DNA from: Tubiluchus corallicola
Lineage: Eukaryota; Priapulida; Priapulimorpha; Priapulimorphida; Tubiluchidae
Direction of reading: 5' to 3'
DNA: 64,000 bases
NCBI GenBank assembly: GCA_030141605.1
Contig: JAQGDQ010000357.1
Span: 127,501 to 191,500 of the forward strand
In this document: positions 8,995-22,500 of the stretch, piece by piece
How positions within the stretch are numbered: the first letter of the stretch is position 1
Layout: the number at the start of each line of letters is the position of its first letter
The notes under the pieces: model-generated
The model's input: the letters and a program-made list of their open reading frames with translations, nothing else
Databases searched by the model: none
Told to the model about the DNA's origin: nothing
Position numbers and translations under genes: made by a program

Positions 8995-11900
8995 CAACTA
9001 CATATCCACAGATTTCCCGTGCTTTACAGCTGCTGACTTCTGTTGTTCAACAATAATAGTTAGACGATACTGTTGCTGTTACTGATAAAGGAAAATCTAT
9101 AGATTCAACAGAAAACTATTACGTCACTTGCTTACGATGTGACTCTATAAAGCGGTCTGTTTCACCTAGAAAGCCGATCTCGTTCGCGTAATACGTTTTC
9201 AACCAGCTTTTTTTTATCACAACACAGCAATTTCGTATTCTAAATTTCGACGACAAGCTAAATGGTGTTCTAATCACCATAAGTCATAAGTCGTTTATTT
9301 CATCCAGACAATGAGGCAGAAAAAGCAATAAGAGAGTATCCCAATCGTCTTCTAGACTAATTATTAAACAATTTCGCCCGACTTTCTAAAGAACTATTTA
9401 TTTTTTACGATTAAATTTTCAAAATTCCATAATGAATCCAAACTCCCCACACTCGCAAAAGCTTGTAAATCACATTACGGTATTAAGATTTAAGAAAGTT
9501 TTAAACAACATATTTATCAGATATGCAAGACTGAATAACTGTGGGCCATCAGCAAAAAAAAACATTCCAAGTTTATAAACAAAAGTAATCAACATGAACA
9601 GAACATCAATGTTGTTAATAAGTTTTGATTAGAAAGACGATCGAAAGAAGGTACGAAAGCGAGAAATGCTGGAAAGAAATAAAGGCAGAGAGGAAAATAG
9701 TACTATGGAAAAAGGCACATAAATTAAAACTTTTAATCTGATTTTTTTCGAATTTTTTCCGCATTGCTTTGTGCCATGTTTTATTCTCACAGAAGCCTTG
9801 ATAGTGGGGTATTATGATGCAATCACGCATCAAAATACCTGTTTTTCTTTATAATTCGTGATTAAAACATTTATTCTGCAAATATTCACACAAGAATAAA
9901 GAAAGCAAACCGGAATAGTGTGGTATCGTAATACTGTTGATTTTATTGAAACACTTACCACATATAAAAAGTGAAAAACAGAAAGCTAAAGGCTTGTTTA
10001 ATCTGAAATTTGAAAAAATTAAAAACGTAATGTATCACAGGCACTTCATACTTGTGCTGCAGATTTTAGAAGATATAAACAAATTTACTGTTACTGGCCA
10101 CCATGAGAAAACCAAGTGATAACACTCACTGTTCAATGGAATGGTAAAGCTGTCATTATTTACAAGATAGTTAACAATTACTTTTATAAAATGACCATTA
10201 AATTAAAGTTTTCTGCTGTCTAAGGGCATGGTACACACAGAAGTACACGAATACAACATTATACCAAAAAAAACGAGACCATACGATACTAAAAGGGAAT
10301 AATGTGTCACTGAAGGGCATCATATCTTTTGAAAGGCGACAAAATAAGAAGCAACACTCTAACAATTGTTGATAATTGCAAGAACGTAAGAATGTAATAA
10401 CGATTGATAGAAACATACAATCTAGCAGTCATGTATGCGTTTTAGCACAACTCACGTAGAGAATACAAAAAACTAATGAAAAATAGGTGTATATTCATGT
10501 AAAACATTAATTATCTAAAATCTTATCTTTATGCATAAGCCATAGATAAAGAACTTATCAAAAAGTTTGTTTGAGAAATACTGACAAAGTGACTAAAGTC
10601 TTATCTTTATGCATAAGAGATAGATAAAGAACTTATCAAAAAGTTTCTTTGAGAAATACTGATAAAGTGATTATATACAATAGACCATGAAATTATTTCA
10701 TAATACTGGGCTGGACACTAAGCAGGGATCACCACTCACATATGAACTACCTAATTTAAAATATTTGAATTGAATTTCACATTAAATTACTGATGATTTT
10801 CAAAAACACAACACATAAAAAGCTGAGCTGTATTGCTAAGAATGCAGGTTTTTATTCTTTTCAGCATTGCTCTTTGTCAAATAAGAGAAATTAGAACTTG
10901 TGAAATACTTTTAAAAGAAAATTCTGCTATACAAACATATACTGTGTTAACTATTTTAGCTCTACGAATTTTAACTGCTTTGATTAACAAGAACAAAGAA
11001 AAGAGCAGAAAACAACAGCAATGAATGCAGTTTCACACAGGTATTAAGCTAAAATAGGATGACAGACCTAATATCTATATGTAATCAGGAACGCATTAAC
11101 CAATAGGGTAACTAGGCTATAGCCTAGGGTGCCAAAATTTGAGGGCGTCACATTTTAGAACAAAATCTTATTCTCCTCTCAGAAAATGTGTATACTTTCA
11201 TATTCATGTAAATGGCGTATTTTATAACGCACCACAAGCAGTTACTGAGCACAGCTTTCATATAAATGCCACATAACGAACAGGTGCAAGGTACTGTAAA
11301 GGGTGTATTGTATTGCAAAGTGATATTATAAGAGCTATGTAAATACATGTAATTAGTAATGACCATGTAGAAATGAGGCTAATACTGTTTCTAATACACC
11401 ACAAATAATTGTTTAACCTGCTCATTACATAAACAACCATAAATTCACAATAGAGATGGGTGGGATAGAACTATCAGCCTTGGGCGTAAAGTCTTGATGG
11501 GCCCCAGAAGGTAATGAGATTCATTCTTTTTTTTACCCTATTCGACACTCTACAACCAGAGAAGCCCTCAAAGATGGGGCCTACATAACATGTATGCATT
11601 GAGGAGGAACTGGAACCCACCTCTTTCATAAGCAGTAGGAGACAAAGAATACACAAATGCATTGCTAACACGTAAATGTCAACACATTTTATATGTGTAT
11701 CTTTGAGAGGTGATATAAACAGTAATAAAGATTGATATGTCACAACAATAATTATAATACTGTAGCTACTGCACTTACAGGCTAAACTATAAATCCTTAT
11801 TTACATCATATTTACACACGGCAAATACGACTACCATAGCATTACTTGAAAAACTTGTATGTACTTGCTTTACGAAAACTACTTCTAGTGCGACAGGGTT

Positions 11901-12378
11901 TACATATTACAACATTTTTATTTTACATTCTAATGCCACTACAGTCTTTGATTATCTTGCAGGAGTCTGAATCACGACATTTATGCTCACAAGGTTTGAT
12001 GACAGGCTATATACTAATACTAAACGCATTTTATTGGCAAGTAAATCACTACAGAAAATAAATAACTACTGTTTTTGTTAGTTTCTTGTTTCTCTTGATG
12101 TTGACAGAGTTGCCTTGCAAATTCTTGCCCTTTTTGCGAAGCAGACACATCTAACTTCGCACTAATCTTTTTATTGTGATTTGCAATTCCACTGTTTGCA
12201 TACATGCATTGGTTCACTCTTTTCTAAAAAAGCAACAGCAAAATCTTGCATCGGAATAATTTCCCTGACTTACAAATCGTATATACAGCACCTTATCTAC
12301 CTACAATATAGTTACAATGACACTTTATTTTTCTTTTCATATCACACAGGGAAAAAGAAGCACCTTTCACGTGCCATG
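8995..12378. other. Spacer between the left gene and the helicase 3' end
   Basis: AT-rich sequence with only short random ORFs and no protein family I recognise. It contains one tandem duplication (10521-10674, listed separately) and a 16-bp palindrome CTAGGCTATAGCCTAG at 11112-11127. The part nearest 12.4 kb may be helicase 3' UTR. Confidence 0.5.
10521..10674. repeat. 78-bp tandem duplication
   Basis: Two adjacent copies beginning TCTTATCTTTATGCATAAG (10521 and 10599) differ at a few positions. Confidence 0.92.
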
Positions 12379-13359
12379 TTTATTTTACCAAACATTCACT
12401 AATGGTATAATTAATTGCCACTCACAAAAAACTCTAGTCAGACTAAAACACAAGAGTAGAATGATAACAAAATGCAATTATTAACATTTAATAACAACTT
12501 ATGGTCAACTAAGAGTACTAAGAAGCAACGTGATAACAGTATAAAGAAAATAAACAGGTGCATGAACTGTGCACTGCTGTGAAGAACACTAAACATGTAA
12601 TTACATGACTCCACACTTCATTCTGAGTGGTTTGACACCAATTCACGCAGCTTCAGAATAGTTCATGCAATTTCAAGTGCTCTCGTTCATATTAATGTTG
12701 AAAGCCAAAAAAAACAAATGCCTTTTTACAAAATATTGTACACACAGAATGCTTATGACATCACTTATAGATGTATGGCAGTACAAAAAATTGGGCAAAG
12801 CTGTCTGAAGACCTTTGGTGTAAAATGAAGTAGTGCAAAGCCATGTAAAAACATGCTTGATAAGGCAACACCCTAAAAATAAACTACATTCTTAAGCAAC
12901 ACTTATCAAATTTATAACAGAAATTTATAGCTATGATACAAACAAGGGCAGTTCACGTGCTAATGTTAACATTTTACAAAAGCAGAAACGTGATTAATTA
13001 ATAAATGATCTCCATACAGTACGAACAGCTACAGAACCTAATCTTAATCTATAAAGTTCTAATCTTACTCTCATTATTAATACTCGACATCCAAAAGGAC
13101 ATGGAATGGTTCTGATCTGTAAAATAATCCTAACTCCTAAACTCAATACTGCCTGTTTATCCTGAGTTCATTAAAAATATTGTTATCAAAGAATTTTTTG
13201 GATCACACTCAACATTTTTATCAACAGTCATCTCCTATAATGGAAAAATGTTTTGTAATCGCTATTCTGTCAAATACAGAACGTAGAAGCCTTTGATACA
13301 TAGCTGTTTTCTCAATGCACAACAAAGCCATTCTCCAAGTCTCTTTCAAATCCAGAAAA
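12379..13359 (-). other. SETX: Probable 3' UTR of the senataxin-like gene
   Basis: The minus strand after the stop codon at 13360 has no further coding exon. The first AATAAA I see on that strand is at 12384-12379, with others near 12330 and 12170. The end point is an inference; transcript data would fix it. Confidence 0.35.
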
Positions 13360-13506
13360 CTACGCGTTCCCAGGATGACTGGTCTTTCTCTTGTTTTTGT
13401 AAACATATTCGTGAACTTGTTCAAGGTTAGCGGGATCCGACGGGATCACATAGTAGCAGCATTGCTCCTGAGCGTGAACGACGAGTGATTTGAAATCGCT
13501 ATCAAC
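13360..13506 (-). CDS. SETX: SETX-like exon 18 (stop codon)
   Basis: Residues 2141-2188. DFKSLVVHAQEQCCYYVIP matches the last helix after motif VI, followed by a short basic tail and TAG at 13362-13360. Compared with vertebrate senataxin the C-terminal tail is very short. Confidence 0.8.
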   Translation of the reverse strand, partial: VDSDFKSLVVHAQEQCCYYVIPSDPANLEQVHEYVYKNKRKTSHPGNA

Positions 13507-16500
13507 CTACGACGAAAATTTAATACATATTATAAAGGTGGTGAAAGTGCTACTGCATTCTGTACATTGAACGAGAATTATCTGAATTGTCAAATCATCA
13601 TAACCTGTTTTTTATCTTTCTACTTCAGTCAAGCTAGTTTATTTAATTCAGCTTTAGTCTAGTTTACTTCCAAAATGCCAGTACATTGTTACACATATTA
13701 CAATATAATCAATTGCTATGGAAACAAAACAAAAATTAAAGTTTTACCAGATGAGATATCGGTTCAGACCAAGAAGATAAACTTGTACAGGTACGAGTAG
13801 AAGGGCAAAATGGAAAGAACAAATGTAGAAGGTGCGAAATAAAATAACAGGGCTCCCACAGAATTTTAAAATTTCCCTGACTTTTCCATGACCAAATATT
13901 GATTTTCCAAGACAAGCAGAAATTGTGTTACCTGTATACATATTCATGTATTTGTGTGTATGGACATTCATACATAATAGTGATATATAATGTGTCGTGC
14001 AATCATTTTTTTTGGAACGAAAATCAAAACTGGGAACCAGCCATAGCAAAATTTTATTTGAACACGAATCGCTGGAAAATACGTTTGGACGAATATCAGT
14101 TCACAGCGATTATTTTTGCAACCCTTTCCAATTACTTTTTGTCCAATTTCATCATTTTCTTTGACCTTTACCAAATTATGTTTTTCCATGACTTTCCAGG
14201 ATAGGCTGTATTTTCAAGGATTTTCCAGGATTTTTCCCGACTGTGGGAACCATGAAATAAGCAAGAAAAATGAAACAGCAGGGAGATAATGAGGGTATGG
14301 AAATGGCAATGAAAAGTAAATGGTGGCGAAAATAAAGATTTGATTCACGTGAGAAAGTAGAAGAGAAACAGATCAGTCAGCTGAAACCATTTTTAGATCA
14401 TCACATTAGATATATAGTTTATTGATAAACAACACAATACAATGTACATAAAAGAATCACATAAAGCACCGCAACACTTGTGTATAATCCTCGTATTGAA
14501 GCAGTAGAGGTCAAACAGTTTATAATATTTACACGTTTACCAAAATAATATAATTACAATAATGTGCTTTGGCTATCACTTGAATATGATTTGCTGTGAC
14601 TAATATATTATCTTTCTTCTTTCAAAACAGTCTGTAATATAATTTAAAATTAAATTTGCAAATTCAGCAAGTTCACATGTACTAAGTGGAACAAAGTGTT
14701 TTCAGCCTAGTACAGAAAAGCGTGGTGATTAACAGACTAAAAATCTACAACACACAAATTGGTGGAAAAGCCTGAAACCATCTACTATTAGGAAAAATGA
14801 GAATTTTACTATATCTCAGCAAAAAATGTCTAAGGAAGGCTAAACTGTGAGTATATTAATGTTTTAAATGAAAGACCAAGGCTTGTGGGACGTTAAGATT
14901 ATTCAAAATTGTGAGAAAAATTTTAGGATTTAGTAATAAAAGTGTGATAAGCACCTCGTATGATTAGTAAAATCACTTTAAAATTGCCAACATTCCACGC
15001 TTAGCTGTTCCCATTTTGAACACCCCTTTTTCCACCAACGACATCATTAACTGACTGAATAAAAGCTGTGAACTGTCAATTTCCGTCAAGAGTATGACAA
15101 GTTTTTACAAAAAATTAGATTTCTTTGTTACATTTTTCTAAATTTAAGTGATAAAAGTAAAATAAACCCAACATACTAAGTGGCTTGTCTTTTCCTTTGG
15201 TCAAAGAAAACAGTGTTAAAATTTCTAAGATTATCTAATTGTTTCAGAACCCTAAATATGCAAAATATGTCTGTCATTACCAGGAAAGGTTTTTGCACTG
15301 TAACTAGGTAATAATGAGCCAAAGTTGTACCCATACCTATATTTGTAAGCTTAGACAGAATGACGGGCATGGTTTTCTACACTAGGTACAAGCGAAAAAA
15401 AATTGTTGTAATTAGTTCATGTGGCAGTCACTGTTTGACTGGACTAAACATATAGCCTACAAGTTGGAAGCTTAACACAGAGACTAAATGCACAGAGTAG
15501 ACTTATTAAATAGCATTCCTAGAAAATTCTGAGGCATCACTTTCAATAATTTTAAAGTAAGTTTGTCCGAGAAAATCATTAATTGAAATAGCTTCCTGTG
15601 CTTGAACAAATCACGTCTCGCGAAAGTCGGCCATTCCAAGAATGCTGGACAGTTCATTTTAAAAAAATCTCAGCACACAGTAAAAATCTCAACATATACA
15701 CTGTATAAATTTATTCTGGTTACACAATCATTTCAACCACAACCTGTGGATGTTTTCTAGTGTACTGAAGCAATATAACATGGGAAACCTTTTCAGAAAG
15801 ATGAAAACACCTGTAGACAACCACATATTGCTGCTGAAATTATTGTGTAATAAAAATTTTTATTGTGCACGTTATATATTTATTGCTTAATTTAAACACG
15901 GTACATAAAAATGAAAGCTGTTGTTTTAACAATGTTTCAGCAAAACCAACTTACGGACATGGAAAATAACGAGCTTACCATCAGCGAGTTCATATGGCCC
16001 AGCACAATGAGCGAATGCTTAGCTCTAGTTAGCGCTACATTCAGCCTTCTTCGGCAGTTCAGGAACCCGATGGTGCCAGTGGTGCTGCGAGCCCGCACGC
16101 AGGACAAAATGATGATATCTTTTTCCTGACCTTGAAAACCGTCGACTGTTGAAATGGTAACCTTCTCACTGAATAAAAATAATATGGTAGTATTTCAATG
16201 AACAATCACTGCGGGATGACCCCAAATCAAACTCAACCAGATAGATAATGTGCAGTGATAACTTAACTTGTTAAGCAAATATCCTGAAACTGGAGTAGGA
16301 TACTTATTTATTAAAGGAAAACAGGACCCAATCTTAAACTGTAGGTCAAAACAATCTACTCTTTAAAAACTGAAAGGGAACATACTATTCTTTCAAGAAT
16401 TACTTACATGAAAGACTTATTACCACATAAACAGAATTTCCCGTTCGTGCAACTAATTCTTTGCTATAACATGCATTTCGTCATTCACTAGTTAAACTGG

Positions 16501-19500
16501 CACTAGCACCTGCATTTTCGAAATGTGTTACACAAAAGCAGGCGCTCTGCCTATCAGTTCAGTGGTGTTCACTTGTGACATAGTACACACATTCGACAGC
16601 TCATGCGTGAGCTCAGCAGTAAATTTGAAATTTAAATTTTTACCTTAAAAAAACTTGCCTAGTTTTAGTACAACACAATGAATCTTTTACAGTAGCACTG
16701 AATTTTCGTTTTCGCAAACACGTGCAACACGCTCACGGAATGTTTAGGCTGTTGAAAATTATGTTCAATTGTGATATCACCAATAGTTAACCTCAACTGC
16801 CATTAATTAAGATTCTAATCTATTATTTAATTAACAGAAACGCTTTTGTAGTACTATTGGTGTTAAAATGTTTACTTTTTACTATAATTGGAAAATAAGG
16901 TAGTACATGAAAAATCACCTTGACTTCCTTTAAAGGAAAACCGGATGATTGTGTAAACACGCGTTCAGAATAAAAAATGCTCTAAAATATTGAAAACTAC
17001 AATAGCTTATTTTAAATCAAAGCTTAGATTACCTTGGATACTCAAATTTCGTTAAACTTTCAAAGCTACGCGCGGCTCAGTGAATCTACTAAGATTGGCA
17101 GCAGCGTCTTTCTGTCACATGCGCGGCACCAACAAATAGAAGGCGGTACCGTGATAATGATATCATGATCATGAACTGCTGTGTTAGTTTCATGACGTCA
17201 TATGACGTAGACCCCATTTTTCGTGACATCATGCATTTAAACAGTACTGAAATACCTATGCAAATGTGCTTGACGCACAAGGAAAGACACCTGCCATTGC
17301 ACAAACTGTGGTTAGTTTGTGACATAAGCAATAGCTGTGTTCGGTTGTCGTTAATTAACTTTCTAAGCTAATTATTCAAATATAAGGAACAATTGTTAAC
17401 TTTTATAGGCAAGAAAATGTACATTTTGGACAGTAAATTAAAATGAGATTGAGTCTAAACAATCATCCGGTCTTCCTTTAAAGTTACCTGAACACGACAG
17501 CACAGAAAAACGTGCACCCAGTTTTACAGTAATTTATCAACCTGTAAAGAATTTTTCAAGAAAGTTCAAAAAATATAGTGAAAATAGAGCTTGATTTTAT
17601 GCATCGGTTACCATCGTTATTGAAATTATGTGACATACTTCTCTTTTATCATCGTCTTCAGCATAGACCATTGTGCTGCATAGGGCACTATGATGCCTAT
17701 AGTCACGTTCAGTTTCCGCAAGTTCTTGCAAAGCAGTGCCGTTACAATGGCTTCGGCTCTATTTGAAATCGACCTAAAAGTAAAATAAAATAAAATAAAT
17801 AATACAGTTTCAACTCGATGACATATACCGAGAGAATCGAAAGACGGGCCCTGCTACCACTAGTTCATTTGATTTCATACACCACAAAAATACAATGCCA
17901 ATAAACATGTTTACTAAACTTGTATTTTGTTTCTAATTGCAGAAAGTTTCTTCATATAAATGTACAAAATATTTTGGATCTTGAAAGCTCCTAAGAAAAA
18001 CAGAGAAAAACTGGGGAGAATCGCTGGCGTAAGATGAGAAGCCATTGAAGAGAAAGGTAAAAATATATCTCCACCATCAGACAGCTTAAAATAATACAAT
18101 GTAAATGTGAATTCCACTTTGAATTGAATTGAATTGAATGTGCCACAATCTCTGCTTGAAGATAATTTGAATACAAGTCGAAAATGTGCAAACTAAGACC
18201 TTTGCTTTTGCTTTTTCATTAATTACAATGAACGTCAATTCATTAAGGAATTATGCATTTACTTAGAGTTGATTTCACATTGTATCAGAAATGTAATCAG
18301 ATTATGTGTGTATGTATTTTTTCTTGCTCTACAGGAATGCATACATGCAGTACTAACTTAAGCCTACAGAGGCTTATGTAGCCTTACACATACAATGTAA
18401 AATTTCTGAATGAGGAGCACATTACAAAACGTCAGCTTAATGAACGAGGGTAATTAACCCACCCATCTTGGCCGACCTCTTGACTGTGCAAAATGTCCAA
18501 CATGGTGAATGACCTTAGTGGACAGTCGGGTCTCTCCTTTGTAGCAGATTTTAGTTTTCCCTCGTAAATGTGACGAGATGGGAACTCGGCAATCTGGGGA
18601 TCCATTCTGTACTGCGTATCTAGCAGGAAGATGGGATTCGTGCTACTACCAGGACCAGGATCCACGTTCCTGCAGAAATAAGTTTATTGCTGATCACTTG
18701 ATCTTTCAAATTTGAAAAAATGCATATGAACATTAATCAAGAATAGAATAGAATGGAATAGAAATTTATTTTTTCCATTACATACATAAGAAACACGATA
18801 CATACATATTATTTCCATTATGGTCCAAGTGTTAGTATAAAAGTGGATCACAAAAAAATACACAAACTATTAAAAACTCTACAGATTATGTTACATTAGA
18901 CTAAGACTATGTACAAATTAAAAAAAGTAAATACAATTAAATAATAATAATAATAATAATAATAATAGTAAAAATTAAGAATAGAGCTACTCGAAAAACA
19001 TTGCAAACAAATGAAACGATAACTAAAATGTGAAAAAATACACCACTATAAAGCCATTTGATGCATGGCAGTTCGAAAAGATTTTCAAAAAGTAACGTCC
19101 ATTGCTTGCTGCATAGTTTTTAATTACTCTAACTTGTTCCTTGTACAGTGTTAGCACAAAGGTTCAGCAAACTTCTAAAATGGGTCCAATACTTCTGCAT
19201 TAATGTTTAGTCAAATGTGAGAAATCCTGGAAGTGGAGCCTGACAACAGGTTTTAAATTTCTTTATCCTCTTTGATTTGCAACTTGAAAGTCTGACATTG
19301 TAGTACCCACATTACAGCATAACAAAATTTCATTTTACGTGTATGTGAATATTTCAAACCATTTATTAATCATGTCTTCTGGACGTTCAATAACCAATGG
19401 CCAGCTGGCTATACTTTGTGTTGAGCATTTAAACTTGCGAAAAATTTGGGAGTACCGAGAGCACAAATGGGGTAAATTCTTGCAGAAATGATTTCGTAAG

Positions 19501-22500
19501 TCTTAGGTAATACATATGTACAAAACACTGTACCTGACATCCAGCTACATGTGAGAAAGGTAAGAATATGCCAACAAGACAAACTACCAATATAATTTCC
19601 ACATTAAAATTCCTCCTCAACCTATTTCAGTTCAGTTGTAACATTTAATAAGTAGCGAAAATAAAAATGAATATGGAAAAACAATAATATCTAAAACACT
19701 GTTATGTCATACTGTCTCAACACATACAGCCAGAATTTGTGTGCCAGATTATCAACACTTATACATTACTGAAAGAAGGAAGCAAGTAGCTTAGAAGCCC
19801 ATTTCTGCTAAACACTATAACAAATTTTGAAGCCAGGTTACTTTGATAAAGTTTAGCAGAAGTCACTAATTCATGGCACTTATACCGGACCGTGTATTTC
19901 AAGCTTAGCATGACTGGAGCATTCTGTTTGCAATTTACATTATTCACACATTAAATAGCTTGTGAACGTTGTCCGGGATCAAATGTTGGCAGTTACGACA
20001 GAGAAAATGTGATACACCAGAGAGTTATTGAAAGACGAGTTTTTATAGCTAACTTGAATGTCGCACATGTGATACTGCTGATTTCCCACACTAGCAAACC
20101 TGATTTCTGTCAGCGTATAAAAATTGTAAATGTAACAAAGTCATTTAGTTTTTGATTACTAATTTTTGAAAACTGTGAAAATTATGCATGAAACACCCAT
20201 GGTCAAAAAAAATATTGACAACAAATAAGAAAGCTAGAGAAATTACAGACATCTTTGATGAATTCTTTTGATGGTTTGCTGATAATATCGTAGATGTTAC
20301 GATTACCGATCAAAAGTAAAATGAGAAATTTAAGTTTTTTTTCAAATGGCAATTTTTGTGGCACACTTACCTTAGCTTAAACTTGCCTCAATTTGAAAAT
20401 AATGATACTTGACAAAGCATTTTTTGTAAAATGATCACTAGTTACACAATACACAATTACCAATTAGTATGAGTTGTGCACAATGAATGCATTAAGTTAA
20501 ATAAGCTAGCAAGTTGGCAGTGATCTAATTTCAAAATCAGGACGAATGAAACTATAGCTTTTTAATTGGAAAAATAACATGTCTAGATATACTGAGAGAA
20601 ATATAAAATCAGTGTAGATTATATTCTTGAAAACAGTTACCTTCAGGTTGACAAAGTTCTAAGCTATGTTTTCAATAAATCGTCCTTAAACTAATTAACC
20701 TTTTATATTTCATTCATTGAAGAAGAGACCCTACGGAAAATAAAGTAAAAGTATTGACGAAATAACATTATTTTCCTCATGGTATGAGCTACTTTGAGTA
20801 AAAATTCAAGTATGCTACCTGAAGTAATTGTAAAAGCGTTCAAACAGAGACTGTCGAAAGTTGTTATTGACGGCAGCCTGTGACAGAACTGTTGCCGGAA
20901 GTTGTTCCGGATCCCCGACTAGCACCATCTTGCTCATACCAAACTGGAGAGGTATCAGGCAGTCTAGCTCTGTAGTCTGTGTTGCCTAAAAGAATAATTA
21001 AATTGCTCAAGTAATTGAACTTGTACAGGGCAGAGTGCAAAAAACACATTTATTCACATAACAAAAGTACAACATTACCATTTCAAGTTGAGTCATAGAC
21101 AAGCTGTTTCAAAATGTTGGAGTCTCCACTCAGTCACTGTTGTTCCAATAGGTGGGTCTATATCTAGATTTTCTGTTAGAGATGTTTTAACAAATCCTTT
21201 AAACTTAGACCACACACCTTCTACTGCGTTTAACATTAGCAAGTATAGACTAAGTCTCAGTATTCTTCCACCAGAGTAACATTCTTTGTGCAACACTTCT
21301 TCCAAATTACAGTGTGTCAAGGCAGCATTAACAAGCACGATTTCAGAAAATTCCCTGCTAATGCTTACTCTCTTATGGCTAAAGTGAGCCACATGCAGCA
21401 ATTACACACAAATTCGGGGTCCCAAGAATTTGGGCAAACAACAACACTGGTTGCTTGGAGCTCAGGCAACTAGCCTACATGTCCATTCTATGGGAACTAA
21501 CTCCTGTAGCTGCTGTATGTAAACTTGACGTTTTTTCTTGTTAGCAACATTATCTGTGCCCACTGGTTGCATATAAGCTCGTTTTACAGTAATGTGTTTA
21601 CCGTCCAGATAATTTCCAATGGCATTCGCAAACAAAATAACATCGATAGTATTTACATGTTTCCTGATTTTCTCGGTATCATTGTATTCTCAGCCTCTAT
21701 CCAGTGAATAACTTCATCTATCAAATATCTTCAATCAATTGCTTGTCCCTACTTCCACCATGCATACCAGGTTGAGCCATTTCTGCTCTGTTTTTGATAT
21801 TCACAATCCATCTTCATGCAGTCTTTAGCGGAACATCATTAATTGAATTGAATTTATTTATTCCACAGCAACTCAAATATACATATAAATTGATATAACA
21901 TTGAAAAAAAAATAAATAAACTATGCGAGTTACTGTGAGGAGGAGGAAGGAGCATTTTGCTTTCGAGTCCTCCTCCAGATAAGTAAAACAATTGACAATT
22001 AACATTACATTTTCATCAGTTATAGCATACATTAGAACAAAGTAAGTTTTGTTAGTAACTTAAGATCAGGATGAGTAAAATTGTGAGTTAATTATACCGT
22101 TGTAGTAGGTAATTCTTTGATGCTTTTTTAAATTGATAAAGATTAAGAGTTTTCATTTCACGCGGAATTGATGACCATATTTTAATAGCATTATATTTTG
22201 ATGACTGTTTCATTATATTTGTTTTTGGAAGGGGGAGTACATAGTTTTCGACTGAATATCTTGTGTAATGATCATGTTGATTTGAAACTGGACTAAAGTA
22301 TGACTGAAAAGCTGGTGGAAGTAGTGAATTATGATAGTGATACATGAAATGAAGACAATACATGTCATATATTTCTTTCACTTTAAGAGTTTTAACAGAC
22401 AAATAAATTATATTTGTGGGATGGTCATACCTTACATGATATATTAGTTTGAGAATTTTGTTCTGGGTAATTTGTAAAGCTTCCAGATTACTTTTATAAA

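Noticed and set aside
13221-13359. 67-codon ORF overlapping helicase exon 18
   Set aside because: It is in another frame from the family-matching tail, which stops at 13360.
18432-18462. Reading helicase exon 15 through to the TGA near 18434
   Set aside because: The extra residues (VNYPRSLS) do not match the family, and the next exon joins in phase only from the donor at 18462.
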